Source: Streptomyces sp. CA-210063 (GTDB lineage Bacteria; Actinomycetota; Actinomycetes; Streptomycetales; Streptomycetaceae). Taken from it: DNA of 64,000 bases. The notes under the pieces were generated by a model that saw only the letters and a list, made by a program, of their open reading frames with translations, had not been told where the DNA came from and ran no database searches. The translations under genes were made by a program, and so were the position numbers. Positions 24,731 to 33,792 of the stretch are shown one piece after another; position 1 is the stretch's first letter; each line of letters opens with the position of its first letter. The DNA lies in assembly GCF_024612015.1 (NCBI RefSeq), contig NZ_CP102512.1, forward strand, positions 6,696,001-6,760,000, in the 5' to 3' direction.

Positions 24731-25575
24731 CACGACTCCTTGCTAATGCGGTGGATCAATTGGGCTGAGGAATCAAGGTCGAGGGCCTGGGCCTTGAGGT
24801 ACTGGAACGCCAACCTATACCGCTCTAGTTCCTTCGGCTTCTCCATGAAGAGGCCGCCGCCGATGAGGTCTACGTAGACGACATCGAGGTCGGGGGTCTG
24901 GCCGGCCAGAAGGAGAAAGCTGCCAACAGCGGGTGCATGGGCGCCTGTTGAGAAGGGCAGCACCTGGACCGTGATGTGGGGGAGCTCTGCCATGGTCAGC
25001 ACGTGGCGGAGTTGATCGCTCATGACCTTGGTTCCGCCGACGGTTCGTCGGACAGCGGCCTCGTCGATCACGCACCAGATGTGAGGTGGGTCTTCCCGCT
25101 GTAGGAGCTCCTGTCGCTTCATGCGGATGTCGACCATGTGCTGCACCTCCCGCTCGGGGCACTGCTTTTCGGAGGCGCGATGGACGGCTTCGGCGTAGTC
25201 GCGGGTCTGGAGCAGGCCTGGGATGAACATGCAGGCGTAGTGGTCCTCCCGTACTACCTCGTCCTCCAGAGTGAGCATGAGGTTCATGGAGTCGGGGATG
25301 GGGTCGGCAAGTGATCGCCACCAGCCTTGGACTTTGGCTGCTTTAGCCAGTTCGACCAGAGCGAGACGCTCCTCATCGGAAGTGTCGTACTCGCGGCAAA
25401 GGGCATCCACGGTAGGCCACTTGACCGAGCCTTCCTTGGTCTCGTAGCGGCTCAGCGTTGCCTTGGAAACGCCGACTCGGGCGCCTGCTTCCTCAAGAGT
25501 GAGCCCCTTGAGCTCGCGAAGGCGACGCAGATCGGCGCCCAACTGGCGCCTGCGGGTGGTGGGGCCAACTGCCAT
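24730..25575 (-). CDS. XRE-family regulator with Scr1/DUF5753 domain (WhiJ-like)
   Basis: 281 residues. N-terminal HTH (RRLRELKGLTLEEAGARVGVSKATLSRYETKEGSVKWPTVDALC, about 16-60), then the DUF5753 ligand/partner domain: QGWWRSLADPIPDSMNLMLTLEDEV, YACMFIPGLLQTRDYAEAVHR, and ADLPHITV-type strand AELPHITVQVLPF. WhiJ-type regulators repress developmental genes until relieved by their DUF397 partner. The gene is divergent from the HATPase gene, and the shared region holds TGAGAGTTCCA repeats that are probable operators. Confidence 0.9.
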   Translation of the reverse strand: MAVGPTTRRRQLGADLRRLRELKGLTLEEAGARVGVSKATLSRYETKEGSVKWPTVDALCREYDTSDEERLALVELAKAAKVQGWWRSLADPIPDSMNLMLTLEDEVVREDHYACMFIPGLLQTRDYAEAVHRASEKQCPEREVQHMVDIRMKRQELLQREDPPHIWCVIDEAAVRRTVGGTKVMSDQLRHVLTMAELPHITVQVLPFSTGAHAPAVGSFLLLAGQTPDLDVVYVDLIGGGLFMEKPKELERYRLAFQYLKAQALDLDSSAQLIHRISKES

Positions 25576-25687
25576 GCTCCGGGCCTTTCAACTCGAACCG
25601 TCAGATCCTGGGGCTTCCTTGCCTGCGTTCGCAACGCGGTGCGCGCCGGGGGCGTGCGATGAGAGGCGTGCTCCCACCGCTCATAAA

Positions 25688-25723
25688 TGAGAGTTCCATT
25701 TTGAGAGTTCCAATGCAACTCTC
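25688..25723. promoter_or_regulatory. Repeated operator-like boxes in the WhiJ-like divergent promoter
   Basis: TGAGAGTTCCA occurs at 25688-25698 and again at 25702-25712. GAGAGTT (25703-25709) also forms an inverted repeat with AACTCTC (25717-25723). The boxes lie between the divergent XRE/Scr1 and HATPase genes. Binding by the XRE protein is inferred. Confidence 0.6.
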
Positions 25724-25777
25724 TGTGTGCGGGAGAGCGCAGATCGCAACCAGTGCTGCAAGTAGAGGAGTTGAACG

Positions 25778-26434
25778 ATGGACTGCATCGCAGGCGTGCC
25801 AAGGAACCCCTGGAACCTGCCTTTCGTAGCCGAGGTGGAGGAGGTGGCAGCCCTCCGGCGGATCATGCGGCTTCACTTGGGCCTTTGGGGACTCCACGAA
25901 GTCATCGACGCTGCCCAACTCTGCGTCAGCGAGCTCGTGTCCAACGTCATCAACCACGTGGGCGCCGGAACACCCACCACGCTCGCTGTCTCCATGAATG
26001 GAACTCGTCTACGGATCGAGGTCCACGACCCCGACGCCCGAGCCCTGCCCACTCTCCTCAACGCCACAGACGCCGCACCCGAGGCTGAGTCCGGCAGAGG
26101 CATGGCTCTGGTCAATGCCGTTGCCGCGCGATGGGGTGTCCAACCTCATGCCGACTGGAAGGTGACGTGGTGCGAGCTGGCCACGGGGCTGAGCTCCAGC
26201 GACGGGCACACGGGAGGCGTGCCCGTCGCCAGAGCCGAGGCGATTCTCGGGCTGTACGGGACGGCAAGGCTGCCGCAGACAGCGAGGCCCAGTGCTCTCA
26301 CCAGGGCTGTTGCCGAGGAGTCGGTGAGTGCTCTGATCGCGGACCTACTGCACTGGGTGAGAGCCCACGGATGCGACGCCGACGACGCACTCGATCGGGC
26401 CCAGAGCCGCTTCGAGGCAGAGACGTCGAGGTAA
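25778..26434 (+). CDS. HATPase-domain (anti-sigma-like) ATP-binding protein
   Basis: 218 residues. A GHKL ATPase domain of the RsbW/SpoIIAB type: SELVSNVINHVGAG (N box), RIEVHDPDARAL (G1 region) and ESGRGMALVNAVAARWGV (G2). A Ser-kinase role is not established for these standalone proteins. The C-terminal 70 residues (LTRAVAEESVSALIADLLHWVRAHGCDADDALDRAQ) form an added helical segment. It is the third part of the WhiJ-like module, divergent from the XRE/Scr1 gene. Its partner may be a sigma or anti-anti-sigma factor elsewhere; none is present in the window nearby. Confidence 0.85.
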   Translation: MDCIAGVPRNPWNLPFVAEVEEVAALRRIMRLHLGLWGLHEVIDAAQLCVSELVSNVINHVGAGTPTTLAVSMNGTRLRIEVHDPDARALPTLLNATDAAPEAESGRGMALVNAVAARWGVQPHADWKVTWCELATGLSSSDGHTGGVPVARAEAILGLYGTARLPQTARPSALTRAVAEESVSALIADLLHWVRAHGCDADDALDRAQSRFEAETSR

Positions 26435-26522
26435 GGGCGCTCCGCCTTCGTAAGCGAGCCTGCTGAGTAGAACCCGTCGTCCTGGTAGGGGCATAGGTGA
26501 TCACCGGCGCAGTCGTCCGCCG

Positions 26523-29500
26523 CTATCCGCCGGTGATCGCCGAATACGTCCACACGTCGGCCGGAAGCTCATGCTCCAAACGCCACGTGATGGCCATCGG
26601 CTTGCTGCCGGTATGCCCCTCGTACGTCGCAGGGCCGAGGAGCATCCAGGGATGAGCTTTGCCGATGTCGGTGTCCTTGTACCGGCGCATGAACAGCAGA
26701 ACCTGGCTGCCTTGCTGTGCATGCCGCTGATACCGCAGGCCCGTGGGGGAGTTCTCGGCCGTGGCGTTCTGGGATTCCCAATGGAAGAGAGTGGGACTCA
26801 AGGCGAAGTCCTTGTAGCGGACTGTGGGAGAGAAGTCCTTTTCGTTCTTTTCGAGGGTGATGAGCAGTGCATCGGTTTTGATGTCCTCGACCCACTGCAC
26901 CCCCTGCGCGAAAGACCGGGGCATCTGGCCGCCGAAGCGAGCCACGCCGAGCGCAGCCAGTATCTCGGAACGGTTGTAGGCGCTGTGGACCTTCAGGGGA
27001 ATGTCGCGGTGCGGGTCTGACAGAGGGATCGGGAAGTGGTCGTACTGCTCCATGACATGCGACAGCACCTGGCTGAGTTCATCGCGGAACGCCCACTGGG
27101 AGCGTAGGGATTCGAGGCCCTCCTGGAAGCTGGTGAAGCCTCCAGCGTTGTCCCACAGGTTGAAGAAGAGCATGCGGGCGTATGCCTGATCGGTCGGCGG
27201 CAGGCTCTCGTACGGGGGGGCGTCATCGGCAAGGAGTCGGAGGTAGGCCTGGGCCCGGTCGGGGTCATCGACGTGGAGGAAAGCGTGGACTCGCTTGAGG
27301 AGTCCTGCTTCCCCTGCTGGACCTGACTCTTCGAGTGCGTCGGTCTTGCGGAGGACCATGGTCCAGGAATTGCCGCTCTTGTAGAGCTCTTTGATCTCAC
27401 GGCGACTCTCTCGGAGATAGTCCGCGAGACGCGGAGTGCGATAGTCCTTGACCTCCTTCATCAACGTCTTGACGGTGGCGCCCAGTTGGGTGCGGATGTT
27501 ATCGAGGACGATGTCCTTGGACTTTCCTTCCAGGATGATCTGGCAGCCCGAGGGAAGCTGCGGGAAGTCGTGCTCAATGTGGTCGACCAGCCGGTTGCGG
27601 GACAGGTTCGTCAGAGCGCGGAACTGCTCTTCGAAGCGGAACTCCGCTCGGTGCTGACCGATGAAGTCGAGGACGGTGAGGACGGGCTTCGTCTCCGTAC
27701 GGCGAAGGCCTCGCCCCAACTGCTGGAGGAAAACCGTGGCGCTGCTGGTGGGGCGCAGGAGCAGCAAAGTGTCGACGTCAGGGATGTCGAGGCCTTCGTT
27801 AAACAGGTCGACGGAGAAGATCACTTGAAGCTTGCCGTCCCGGAGGTCGGCCAGTGCTTGCGCCCGATCTGCGGCGGTTGAGTCGCTGTCGAGTGCTACG
27901 GCCTGGAAGCCGGCCTGCCGGAAGAAGTCCGCCATGAAGTGTGCATGGACCTTGGTCACACAGAATCCGAGGGCGCGCATGGCTCCCGGATGGGAGACCT
28001 TGTCGCGGATCTGCTTGACGACGATCCGGGCGCGGGCGTGGTTGCCGGTGTAGAGGTTTTCGAGGTCGCGATCGGCGTACGCGCCCTTCTGCCAGCCGAG
28101 GTTGGTCAGGTCGGTCCCATCAGGGATTCCGAAGTAGTGGAAGGGGCACAGGAGATCGTTCTCCAACGCCTCCCATAGCCGCATCTCGGCTGCGATACGA
28201 CCCTCAAAGAACTCGTCCTGCACATTGCGCCCGTCCATCCGTTCAGGCGTTGCGGTGAGGCCCAGGAGTTCCTTCGGCTTGAAGTGCTCAATGACTCGGC
28301 GGTACGTGCTCGCCGTAGCGTGATGGAACTCGTCGATCACGATGACGTCGAAGTGATCGGGAGCGAGCTGCTCAAGCCGCTGGACATTGAGTGATTGGAC
28401 GCTGGCGAAGACGTGGTTCCACTCGCGTGGGTCCTGTCCGCTGTAGAGAAGCTCGCCGAAGGAGGCGTCGTCGAGAACCTCACGGTACGTACGCAAGGAC
28501 TGTTTCAGGATCTCCTTGCGGTGGGCTACGAACAGCAGCCGCGGATTCCCATTGCCCAGCGTCTTGCGTAGGCTTCGGTAGTCCAGCGCCGCCATGACCG
28601 TCTTGCCGGTCCCGGTCGCTGCAACAAGGAGGTTGTGGTTCCGTCCACGCATTTCCCGCTCAATGCGGAGGCGTTCGAGCATGTCCTGCTGATGTGGGAA
28701 GGGGCGCACCTCAAGCCCTGAGAGGCTGATCTTGAGGTCGGTCGTGGGGCCGGTTCCGCTGGCTTGTGCCAGTGCCCGATCGAGACGCTCACCGTCGGCG
28801 TCAGGGTCGTACATTTCGAAGGCGCTGTCGTTCCAGTACGCGTCGAAGGTGGCCTCGAATTTGTTGAGCACTGCCGGGGTGGCCACCGATGACAGACGTA
28901 CGTTCCACTCCAGCCCGTCGAGCAGCGCCGCTTTGGAGAGGTTGGAGCTACCGACGTACGCCGTATCGAAGCCGCTGTTGCGCCGGAACAACCATGCTTT
29001 CGCATGCAGCCGCGTCGAGCGGATCTCGTAGTTGATCTTCACCTCGGCGCCGAAGTCACGGACGAGACGGTCGAGTGCGTGTCGGTCGGTGGCGCCGATG
29101 TAGGTGGTCGTGATGACGCGGATCGGGATGTCGCGTTCCTTGGCCGCGCGGAGCGAATCTTCGAGTACGCGCAGGCCGTACCACTTCACGAATGCGCAGA
29201 GCAGATCGATCTGGTCTGCCGTGGCCAACTCGGCGCGCAGTTCGCTGCCGAGGCTGGGGTCCTCGGGGGAGTTGGTGATGAGCGCCGTCTCGGAGAGCGG
29301 GGTGAGGGGGCGGATTGCGTAGACGCCGGGAGCCTCTTGCTCAGCCAGCGCCAGGAGCTGGCGAGGTCCGTCCGCGATGAGCTCGACAGCATCACTGGTG
29401 TCTAGCTCAGATGGATCGGATGCGAGCGACTCGATGATCTGGTTGGCCAAGGCGACACGCTTGCCATGTGGCAACTGGCTGAGCTTGCGCCCTATGGCTT

Positions 29501-29669
29501 GGCCGATGTGCCGTGCGAGCACATGCGGGGACGATTCTTCACTGACATCGGCGTCGATCGCCTTCCAACCAGCGGAGTCCAACTGCTCCATCTGCGCTTG
29601 CATGCGCTGAGTGATGAGCTCCTCGTACACGCCCGCGATGGGCTGCGACAGGTCCCCCGACTCCAACAC
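26523..29669 (-). CDS. PLD nuclease-like/SF2 helicase fusion with DUF3427 C-terminus
   Basis: 1048 residues from GTG 29669 (GGGAG five bases upstream). Residues about 150-285 are a phospholipase-D-like domain with one HxK site (TRLHAKAWLF) and GSSNLSKAAL. The helicase core has AATGTGKTV (Walker A), VIVIDEFHH (DEAH-type box II), GLTATPERMDG (motif III) and QLGRGLRR (motif VI). The last 350 residues are the DUF3427 region (GNSWTMVLRKTD, then YNRSEILAALGVARF). Proteins of this build occur in bacterial defence islands and are thought to act on DNA. It is divergent from a putative SBD/SRA/HNH endonuclease, with about 148 bases between the starts. A defence role is inference. Confidence 0.85.
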   Translation of the reverse strand: MLESGDLSQPIAGVYEELITQRMQAQMEQLDSAGWKAIDADVSEESSPHVLARHIGQAIGRKLSQLPHGKRVALANQIIESLASDPSELDTSDAVELIADGPRQLLALAEQEAPGVYAIRPLTPLSETALITNSPEDPSLGSELRAELATADQIDLLCAFVKWYGLRVLEDSLRAAKERDIPIRVITTTYIGATDRHALDRLVRDFGAEVKINYEIRSTRLHAKAWLFRRNSGFDTAYVGSSNLSKAALLDGLEWNVRLSSVATPAVLNKFEATFDAYWNDSAFEMYDPDADGERLDRALAQASGTGPTTDLKISLSGLEVRPFPHQQDMLERLRIEREMRGRNHNLLVAATGTGKTVMAALDYRSLRKTLGNGNPRLLFVAHRKEILKQSLRTYREVLDDASFGELLYSGQDPREWNHVFASVQSLNVQRLEQLAPDHFDVIVIDEFHHATASTYRRVIEHFKPKELLGLTATPERMDGRNVQDEFFEGRIAAEMRLWEALENDLLCPFHYFGIPDGTDLTNLGWQKGAYADRDLENLYTGNHARARIVVKQIRDKVSHPGAMRALGFCVTKVHAHFMADFFRQAGFQAVALDSDSTAADRAQALADLRDGKLQVIFSVDLFNEGLDIPDVDTLLLLRPTSSATVFLQQLGRGLRRTETKPVLTVLDFIGQHRAEFRFEEQFRALTNLSRNRLVDHIEHDFPQLPSGCQIILEGKSKDIVLDNIRTQLGATVKTLMKEVKDYRTPRLADYLRESRREIKELYKSGNSWTMVLRKTDALEESGPAGEAGLLKRVHAFLHVDDPDRAQAYLRLLADDAPPYESLPPTDQAYARMLFFNLWDNAGGFTSFQEGLESLRSQWAFRDELSQVLSHVMEQYDHFPIPLSDPHRDIPLKVHSAYNRSEILAALGVARFGGQMPRSFAQGVQWVEDIKTDALLITLEKNEKDFSPTVRYKDFALSPTLFHWESQNATAENSPTGLRYQRHAQQGSQVLLFMRRYKDTDIGKAHPWMLLGPATYEGHTGSKPMAITWRLEHELPADVWTYSAITGG

Positions 29670-29817
29670 GCTGGCTCCCTTGATCGCTCGGATAGCTGTA
29701 ACCAGTTGTAACAGGAGCCACTGATAGGCGGAGGCGAGTTGCAGCTGATGAAGGGCACTGTCAGTGCCATCTGGTCAGATAGTCCTACTAGTAGGGCTGA
29801 GGGACTGGAGTGGCGAA

Positions 29818-31239
29818 GTGGCCGACGAGCGGGACTTGATCAAGCGAATAGGGAAGCTGCGACCGGCCCACCGGCCCACGGGACAACATCTTCACCGACC
29901 CCTGCTGCTTCTGTGGGCCATCGCGCAAGCCGTACATGGTCGTCCACGTGAGCAGCCCTGGTCGGTGGTCAAGGAGGCTGTGGGGCCGCTACTCAAGGCG
30001 TTCGCTGGCGCAGACGGCGGCGGCCAGGACGTGCTGTATCCCTTCTGGGTGCTGCAGAAGGACGAGCTGTGGGAGGTAGCGGGGTCCGCTGATCTTGCCA
30101 TGACGAGTCAAGGACGACGCCCGAAGTTGTCTGCCTTGGAGGAAGCGAACCCTCTCGCTGGGCTGTCGATGCAGGACTACGACCGTCTGTCCGAGGACCT
30201 GGAACTGGCGGCTTGGGTAGTCAGTACGTTGCTCATACGGTTCTTCACTCCCATGCCGCCTTTGTTGTTGGAAGCGTTGGGGCTGAAGGAGCTGGTCGCA
30301 GGGCAGGCTGCCACCGGTTTGCGTCCCATTCCTGGAGAACCGTATGCGGATCGCTTCAAAATCGCCGCTGTGTATGGCGGCAATCGTGTAAAGGGAATTA
30401 CTCCGCTCTCTGACGGCATCCTCAGCGCTTACTCGGACGACAAGGGGCCGTACGCAGACCAGCGCCTCCCGGAGATGGACTGGATCGCGTACACCGGCGA
30501 TGGGCTATCCGGCGATCAGACCCTGAGGGCGGGCAACCGCAATATGGCGGAGTACCAGGAGCAGGAGAGGGCTCTGCGCTATTGGCACAAGCCCTACAAA
30601 GGTCACTGGACCTTCGAGACTTGGGCCGTCATCGTTCAGCGCCGGAAACGCTGGGGTCGCGGAGAGGACGGCCAGCAGCGCCGAGAGTTCGTCTGGGTCC
30701 TTGCACCTGTGCCCTCGCCGATACGTGAGACCTGGCCCTTGGAGGTCATTGAAGCCCTCGAGGAAGATGACAAGCGGCTGCATGACGACACTGTCGACGT
30801 CATCCCCATCGAAGTGGACTCTACGGCGGAGCCGAAGCCGATCAGTGCCCGCGAGAAGTACAAGCGACTGGCGGCGGCCGCTCGTCGGACAGCGGCTGGA
30901 CGAACCCGGCGGTCCAAGCTTGCTCAAGCGGAGCGATACCTGCGCTCACCCGCTGCTCGCGAAGCAGTGATACTCCGTAGTGAAGGCCACTGCGAAAATC
31001 CCTCCTGCTTGGGGCATCCCCTTGAGCGCACCGATGCTGGCGCACCCATCCTTGACGTTGACCACGTCAAAGATCTGGCTGGTGGGGGCCCGGACACCCC
31101 TGACACGATGATTGCTCTTTGCCCCAACTGCCATGCCCTCAAGACACGGGGCAAGGACCGAAGCGAACTGCAAAAGAAGTTGCTGGCCGTGGCTCGCGCT
31201 CGCCACAGAGCCTTCATGCAAGAAAGTCGGGAAGTCTGA
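29818..31239 (+). CDS. HNH endonuclease with sulfur-binding-like and SRA-like regions (ScoMcrA-type, putative type IV restriction enzyme)
   Basis: 473 residues from GTG 29818, which has GGAG seven bases upstream; the frame opens earlier at 29764 without a site. Residues about 18-90 (HRPLLLLWAIAQAVHGRPREQ, then LYPFWVLQKDELWEVAG) resemble the phosphorothioate-binding SBD of ScoMcrA. Residues about 180-310 (VYGGNRVKGITPLSDGILSAY, YTGDGLSGDQTLRAGN, Y-KGHWTF, VWVLAPVPSP) look like an SRA-type modified-base reader. The C-terminus is HNH: HCENPSC, DVDHVKDLAGGGPDTPDT, ALCPNCHALK. Such enzymes cut DNA bearing 5-methylcytosine or phosphorothioate. Domain assignments are from pattern memory; the HNH is secure. 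Confidence 0.75.
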   Translation: MADERDLIKRIGKLRPAHRPTGQHLHRPLLLLWAIAQAVHGRPREQPWSVVKEAVGPLLKAFAGADGGGQDVLYPFWVLQKDELWEVAGSADLAMTSQGRRPKLSALEEANPLAGLSMQDYDRLSEDLELAAWVVSTLLIRFFTPMPPLLLEALGLKELVAGQAATGLRPIPGEPYADRFKIAAVYGGNRVKGITPLSDGILSAYSDDKGPYADQRLPEMDWIAYTGDGLSGDQTLRAGNRNMAEYQEQERALRYWHKPYKGHWTFETWAVIVQRRKRWGRGEDGQQRREFVWVLAPVPSPIRETWPLEVIEALEEDDKRLHDDTVDVIPIEVDSTAEPKPISAREKYKRLAAAARRTAAGRTRRSKLAQAERYLRSPAAREAVILRSEGHCENPSCLGHPLERTDAGAPILDVDHVKDLAGGGPDTPDTMIALCPNCHALKTRGKDRSELQKKLLAVARARHRAFMQESREV

Positions 31240-31590
31240 GTAGGGCGTTCCATCACGAAGCGTTAGCCCCTTACCCGTCCTGCCCGCTGCATGGTTGCGG
31301 TAGGGGCCGCTCGCTTCTTGGCAGTGTCGTGCTTCCGCGGCCCGCGTCAAGGGCGCTTCGCGTCGCCTTCGGCGATCGGCCTGCGGCCGACCCTTGACCC
31401 GGGCCGCTCCAGCACGGGGGAGAAGCGAGCGAGCGGCCCGGAAGGGTGGGTGGCCCAGGTGGGGTGGGGGAGAGGTTGGGTGCGTTGTGGGCCGGGGCGT
31501 GGGGCGCGTTCTCGTCTCGCCGGCACGCCGGGTTTGCTTAGCGGCTTGTGGCCTGTGGGTGGTACGGCCTCCACTGATGGTGGTTGGGTG
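31240..31590. other. Intergenic region with a large inverted repeat
   Basis: 351 bases between the converging HNH and SEC-C genes. CGGCCCGCGTCAAGGG (31338-31353) pairs with CCCTTGACCCGGGCCG (31391-31406), with one mismatch, around GC-rich spacer; it may act as a bidirectional terminator. The rest is G-rich and without protein-like ORFs. Confidence 0.7.
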
Positions 31591-32601
31591 CTACGCGCCG
31601 TGGCAGCCCTCGTACTGCTGGCCCGAGCCGCACCAACACGCGCTGCTCCGCTGCGGTGGCCATGCCACGGCCAGGCCTCGGGCTGCCAGGGTTGTTGCGT
31701 ACTGGGGGAGCAGGGTGGCGTCGTCGGGGGACGAGCTCTCCGATGCCGCGAAGGCCTCGTACGAGGGGACCGTGCCCGTCACGATGCCCAGGTTCGGGGT
31801 GCCTGAGGACGATAGTTCTCGTAGGGAGGCCTCTATCGTCGCGAGGTGGTCCTCGTGGGACGGGTATTCGGCGGTCAGGCCCGGGTACGCCGTCACCAGT
31901 TCTGAGAGTTCTGGGGCCGGCCAGTGCAGGACCGCTACCGGGAAGGGGCGGGAGAGGGCCTCTCGGTAGGTGCCCAACTCCGCCCGTAGGCGGGAGATTT
32001 CGGCCTGTAGCTCTGCCGGGTTGTCCGAGCCCAGGGACCAGACGCGCTTCGGGTCGTGTAGTTCGTCCAGGGAGACCGAGGACGAGTGGAGGGTGTCCGC
32101 CATGGCGTCCCACTCGTCGTGGATCGCGCCCAGCATGCGGCGGACGCGGTGGCGGCCGAAGAGCAGGGCGCGTGTGGCGTAGGGGGGTTCCGGGACGTCT
32201 GTCAGGAGGAGGGTTACGGCTGCCGTGAAGGTGTCCTGGGCCGCTTCCAGCTCGTCGTGGGATTCCAGGGCCTCGGCGACGATCACCCAGGGGGCCGGGT
32301 CGCGGGGGAGGGCCGCGCGGACGCCGTCGATGATGGCTCGGGCTTCGGCCTCGTGGCCGTACTCCCAGAGGTTGGAGGCTTTCAGCGCTCGTACGAGGTG
32401 GGGGTTCTCCAGGGGGGTGGAGGACGAGAGGAGGCGGTCGTAGAGGGCCGTCGCGGTGGGGCGGTCGCCGGAGAGTTCCCGGTGGGCGGCGGCCTGCAGG
32501 AGCAGGTGCTCGGCGTCCTCGGGGTAGAGGTCGGCGGTCCGCTCCAGGCGTGCCGCTTCGGCGTTGTGGTCGACGTTCTCGGCAGGCGTGTCGGGGCGCA
32601 T
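31591..32601 (-). CDS. SEC-C motif protein with helical repeats
   Basis: 336 residues from ATG 32601 (MRPDTPAENVDHNAEAARL); the longer frame upstream is Pro-rich translation of non-coding DNA. The first 150 residues are TPR-like (AEHLLLQAAAHRELSGDRPTATALYDRLL). The C-terminus is a SEC-C zinc site, CWCGSGQQYEGC, as in SecA tails. Such proteins are soluble and of uncertain role. It is monocistronic. The assignment rests on the zinc motif. Confidence 0.85.
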   Translation of the reverse strand: MRPDTPAENVDHNAEAARLERTADLYPEDAEHLLLQAAAHRELSGDRPTATALYDRLLSSSTPLENPHLVRALKASNLWEYGHEAEARAIIDGVRAALPRDPAPWVIVAEALESHDELEAAQDTFTAAVTLLLTDVPEPPYATRALLFGRHRVRRMLGAIHDEWDAMADTLHSSSVSLDELHDPKRVWSLGSDNPAELQAEISRLRAELGTYREALSRPFPVAVLHWPAPELSELVTAYPGLTAEYPSHEDHLATIEASLRELSSSGTPNLGIVTGTVPSYEAFAASESSSPDDATLLPQYATTLAARGLAVAWPPQRSSACWCGSGQQYEGCHGA

Positions 32602-33041
32602 GGACGACACCGTACTGCCCGATGGGGGACGGGGGTGAGGTACGGGTTGAGGTGGGGGCGGGGGTGTGGGGAGGAGGGGGATGGGCAGCAGGCGAGGGGC
32701 GCCCTCCGCCGGGCTTGGCCCGCGCCCGGCCCAGGCCCCCGGGGCCGCCCCCGACCAGACCTCAGCCCGCCCCCGGCCAGGCCCCGGTCCCCGACTAGGG
32801 TCTGTCGCGGAGGTGGATCTTGGTGGTGGATGATCCCGCCCAGAGGCCATCGCCGCGGTGGCCGGCGTGCTCGCGCCGGGTGACGCCCGCCGGTGACGGC
32901 GGCGCGCGGGCTCCCGTCACAGGCCGCAGTCGGCCAGGTAGAGCACGGCCGGCAAGGCCACGGCCACGGCCACCATGCCGATGCCCGGTCCGGGCCGCTG
33001 GGCCGGTCCGGGCATCGGGAGTTATGGGAGGGGCGCCTGGG
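32602..33041. other. Intergenic region, very G/C-rich
   Basis: 440 bases upstream of the SEC-C gene and downstream of the 33042 gene. It contains no credible gene: a 32-codon minus-strand frame (32917-33015) lacks a ribosome binding site and overlaps a hairpin. A possible terminator is at 32980-33016. Confidence 0.6.
32980..33016 (-). terminator. Hairpin downstream of the 33042 gene
   Basis: GATGCCCGG (32980-32988) and CCGGGCATC (33008-33016) pair around a GC-rich 19-base loop that can itself pair. It lies 25 bases past the stop codon of the minus-strand gene. Confidence 0.6.
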
Positions 33042-33410
33042 TCACGCCTCGGCGACTTGGAGCAGCCAGCTGACCGGGATGTCGTCCTCGGTGTCGTTCG
33101 TGGTCTTCTTGACGCGGCCGATGGCGATCTTCATCGTACTTGTCGGGAGCTTCGCGCCGTGGTTGACGCGGCCGCCTGCGTGCGTGACGTTCAGGTCCAC
33201 GGCGGCGCTCCAGCTGGTGCCGTCGTGCCAGTTCACCTTGATCTTTGCATCCGCCCAGGCGGAGGCGAAGCTGATCCACATGTCGCCCGACCAGCCGGCC
33301 TGGTTGGCCGCCGGGACGGCCAGGACGATGCCGTACTTGTAGTGGATGAGCCCGCCGCTCTCAGTGAACGCGAAGCCGGGGGGAATCTCGCCAGTCTGGA
33401 AGTTCGCCAT
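33042..33410 (-). CDS. Conserved hypothetical protein, probably beta-rich
   Basis: 122 residues from ATG 33410 (MANFQTGEIPPGFAFTESGG). It has alternating hydrophobic strands (IHYKYGIVLAVPAAN, MWISFASAWADAKIKVNW, LNVTHAGGRVNHGAKLP) and repeated Trp residues, suggesting a beta-sandwich or lectin-like fold. No signal peptide is visible, so it is cytoplasmic or exported by a non-classical route. GGGG precedes the start by seven bases. It stands alone. The family looks conserved in streptomycetes from memory, but no function is known to me. Confidence 0.7.
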   Translation of the reverse strand: MANFQTGEIPPGFAFTESGGLIHYKYGIVLAVPAANQAGWSGDMWISFASAWADAKIKVNWHDGTSWSAAVDLNVTHAGGRVNHGAKLPTSTMKIAIGRVKKTTNDTEDDIPVSWLLQVAEA

Positions 33411-33792
33411 CAGTGCCCCTTGTCTGTCACTGCTCCGATGCCGCGGGAAGCGACACCGCACCGCAGCCCGCAGACCACGGCACGAACAACGCTAGGGACG
33501 CATTCAGGGCCCTTCTCAACTTCCCATGCCAAACCATCAGTTGAGGGGTAGTGCAAGCATGCCCAGTTCATCCGCTCCGCTCCTGCGCCTCCGGATGCCC
33601 CCTGCTGCACCCCGGGGAGCGGCTGACTCCTTCGGCCGCCGACCGGGGCCCAGCGTCTGCTGCGGCAGCAGCTCGGAAGGGTGCAGAGGCGCGCGGATGG
33701 TGTGCGGATGGGGTGGGCGGGCCGAGGTGACCCCCCGGCCCGCTGAGGCGTTCGGCTTCGACAGGTTCCCTGGATCGCCTTCGACAGGTTCT
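33411..33792. other. Intergenic region with a short direct repeat
   Basis: 382 bases without a convincing gene. Near its right end, CTTCGACAGGTTCYCTRGATCG occurs twice (33756-33777 and 33779-33800), the second copy running into the end of the GH30 gene. It holds the promoter of the 33042 gene; no terminator with a clear stem was found for the GH30 gene. Confidence 0.55.

Noticed and set aside
29764..29817. Extended start of the HNH gene at GTG 29764
   Set aside because: No ribosome binding site, while GTG 29818 has GGAG at proper spacing and gives the expected N-terminus.
32917..33015. A 32-codon hydrophobic peptide on the minus strand
   Set aside because: No ribosome binding site, and its start lies in one arm of the hairpin that probably terminates the upstream gene.
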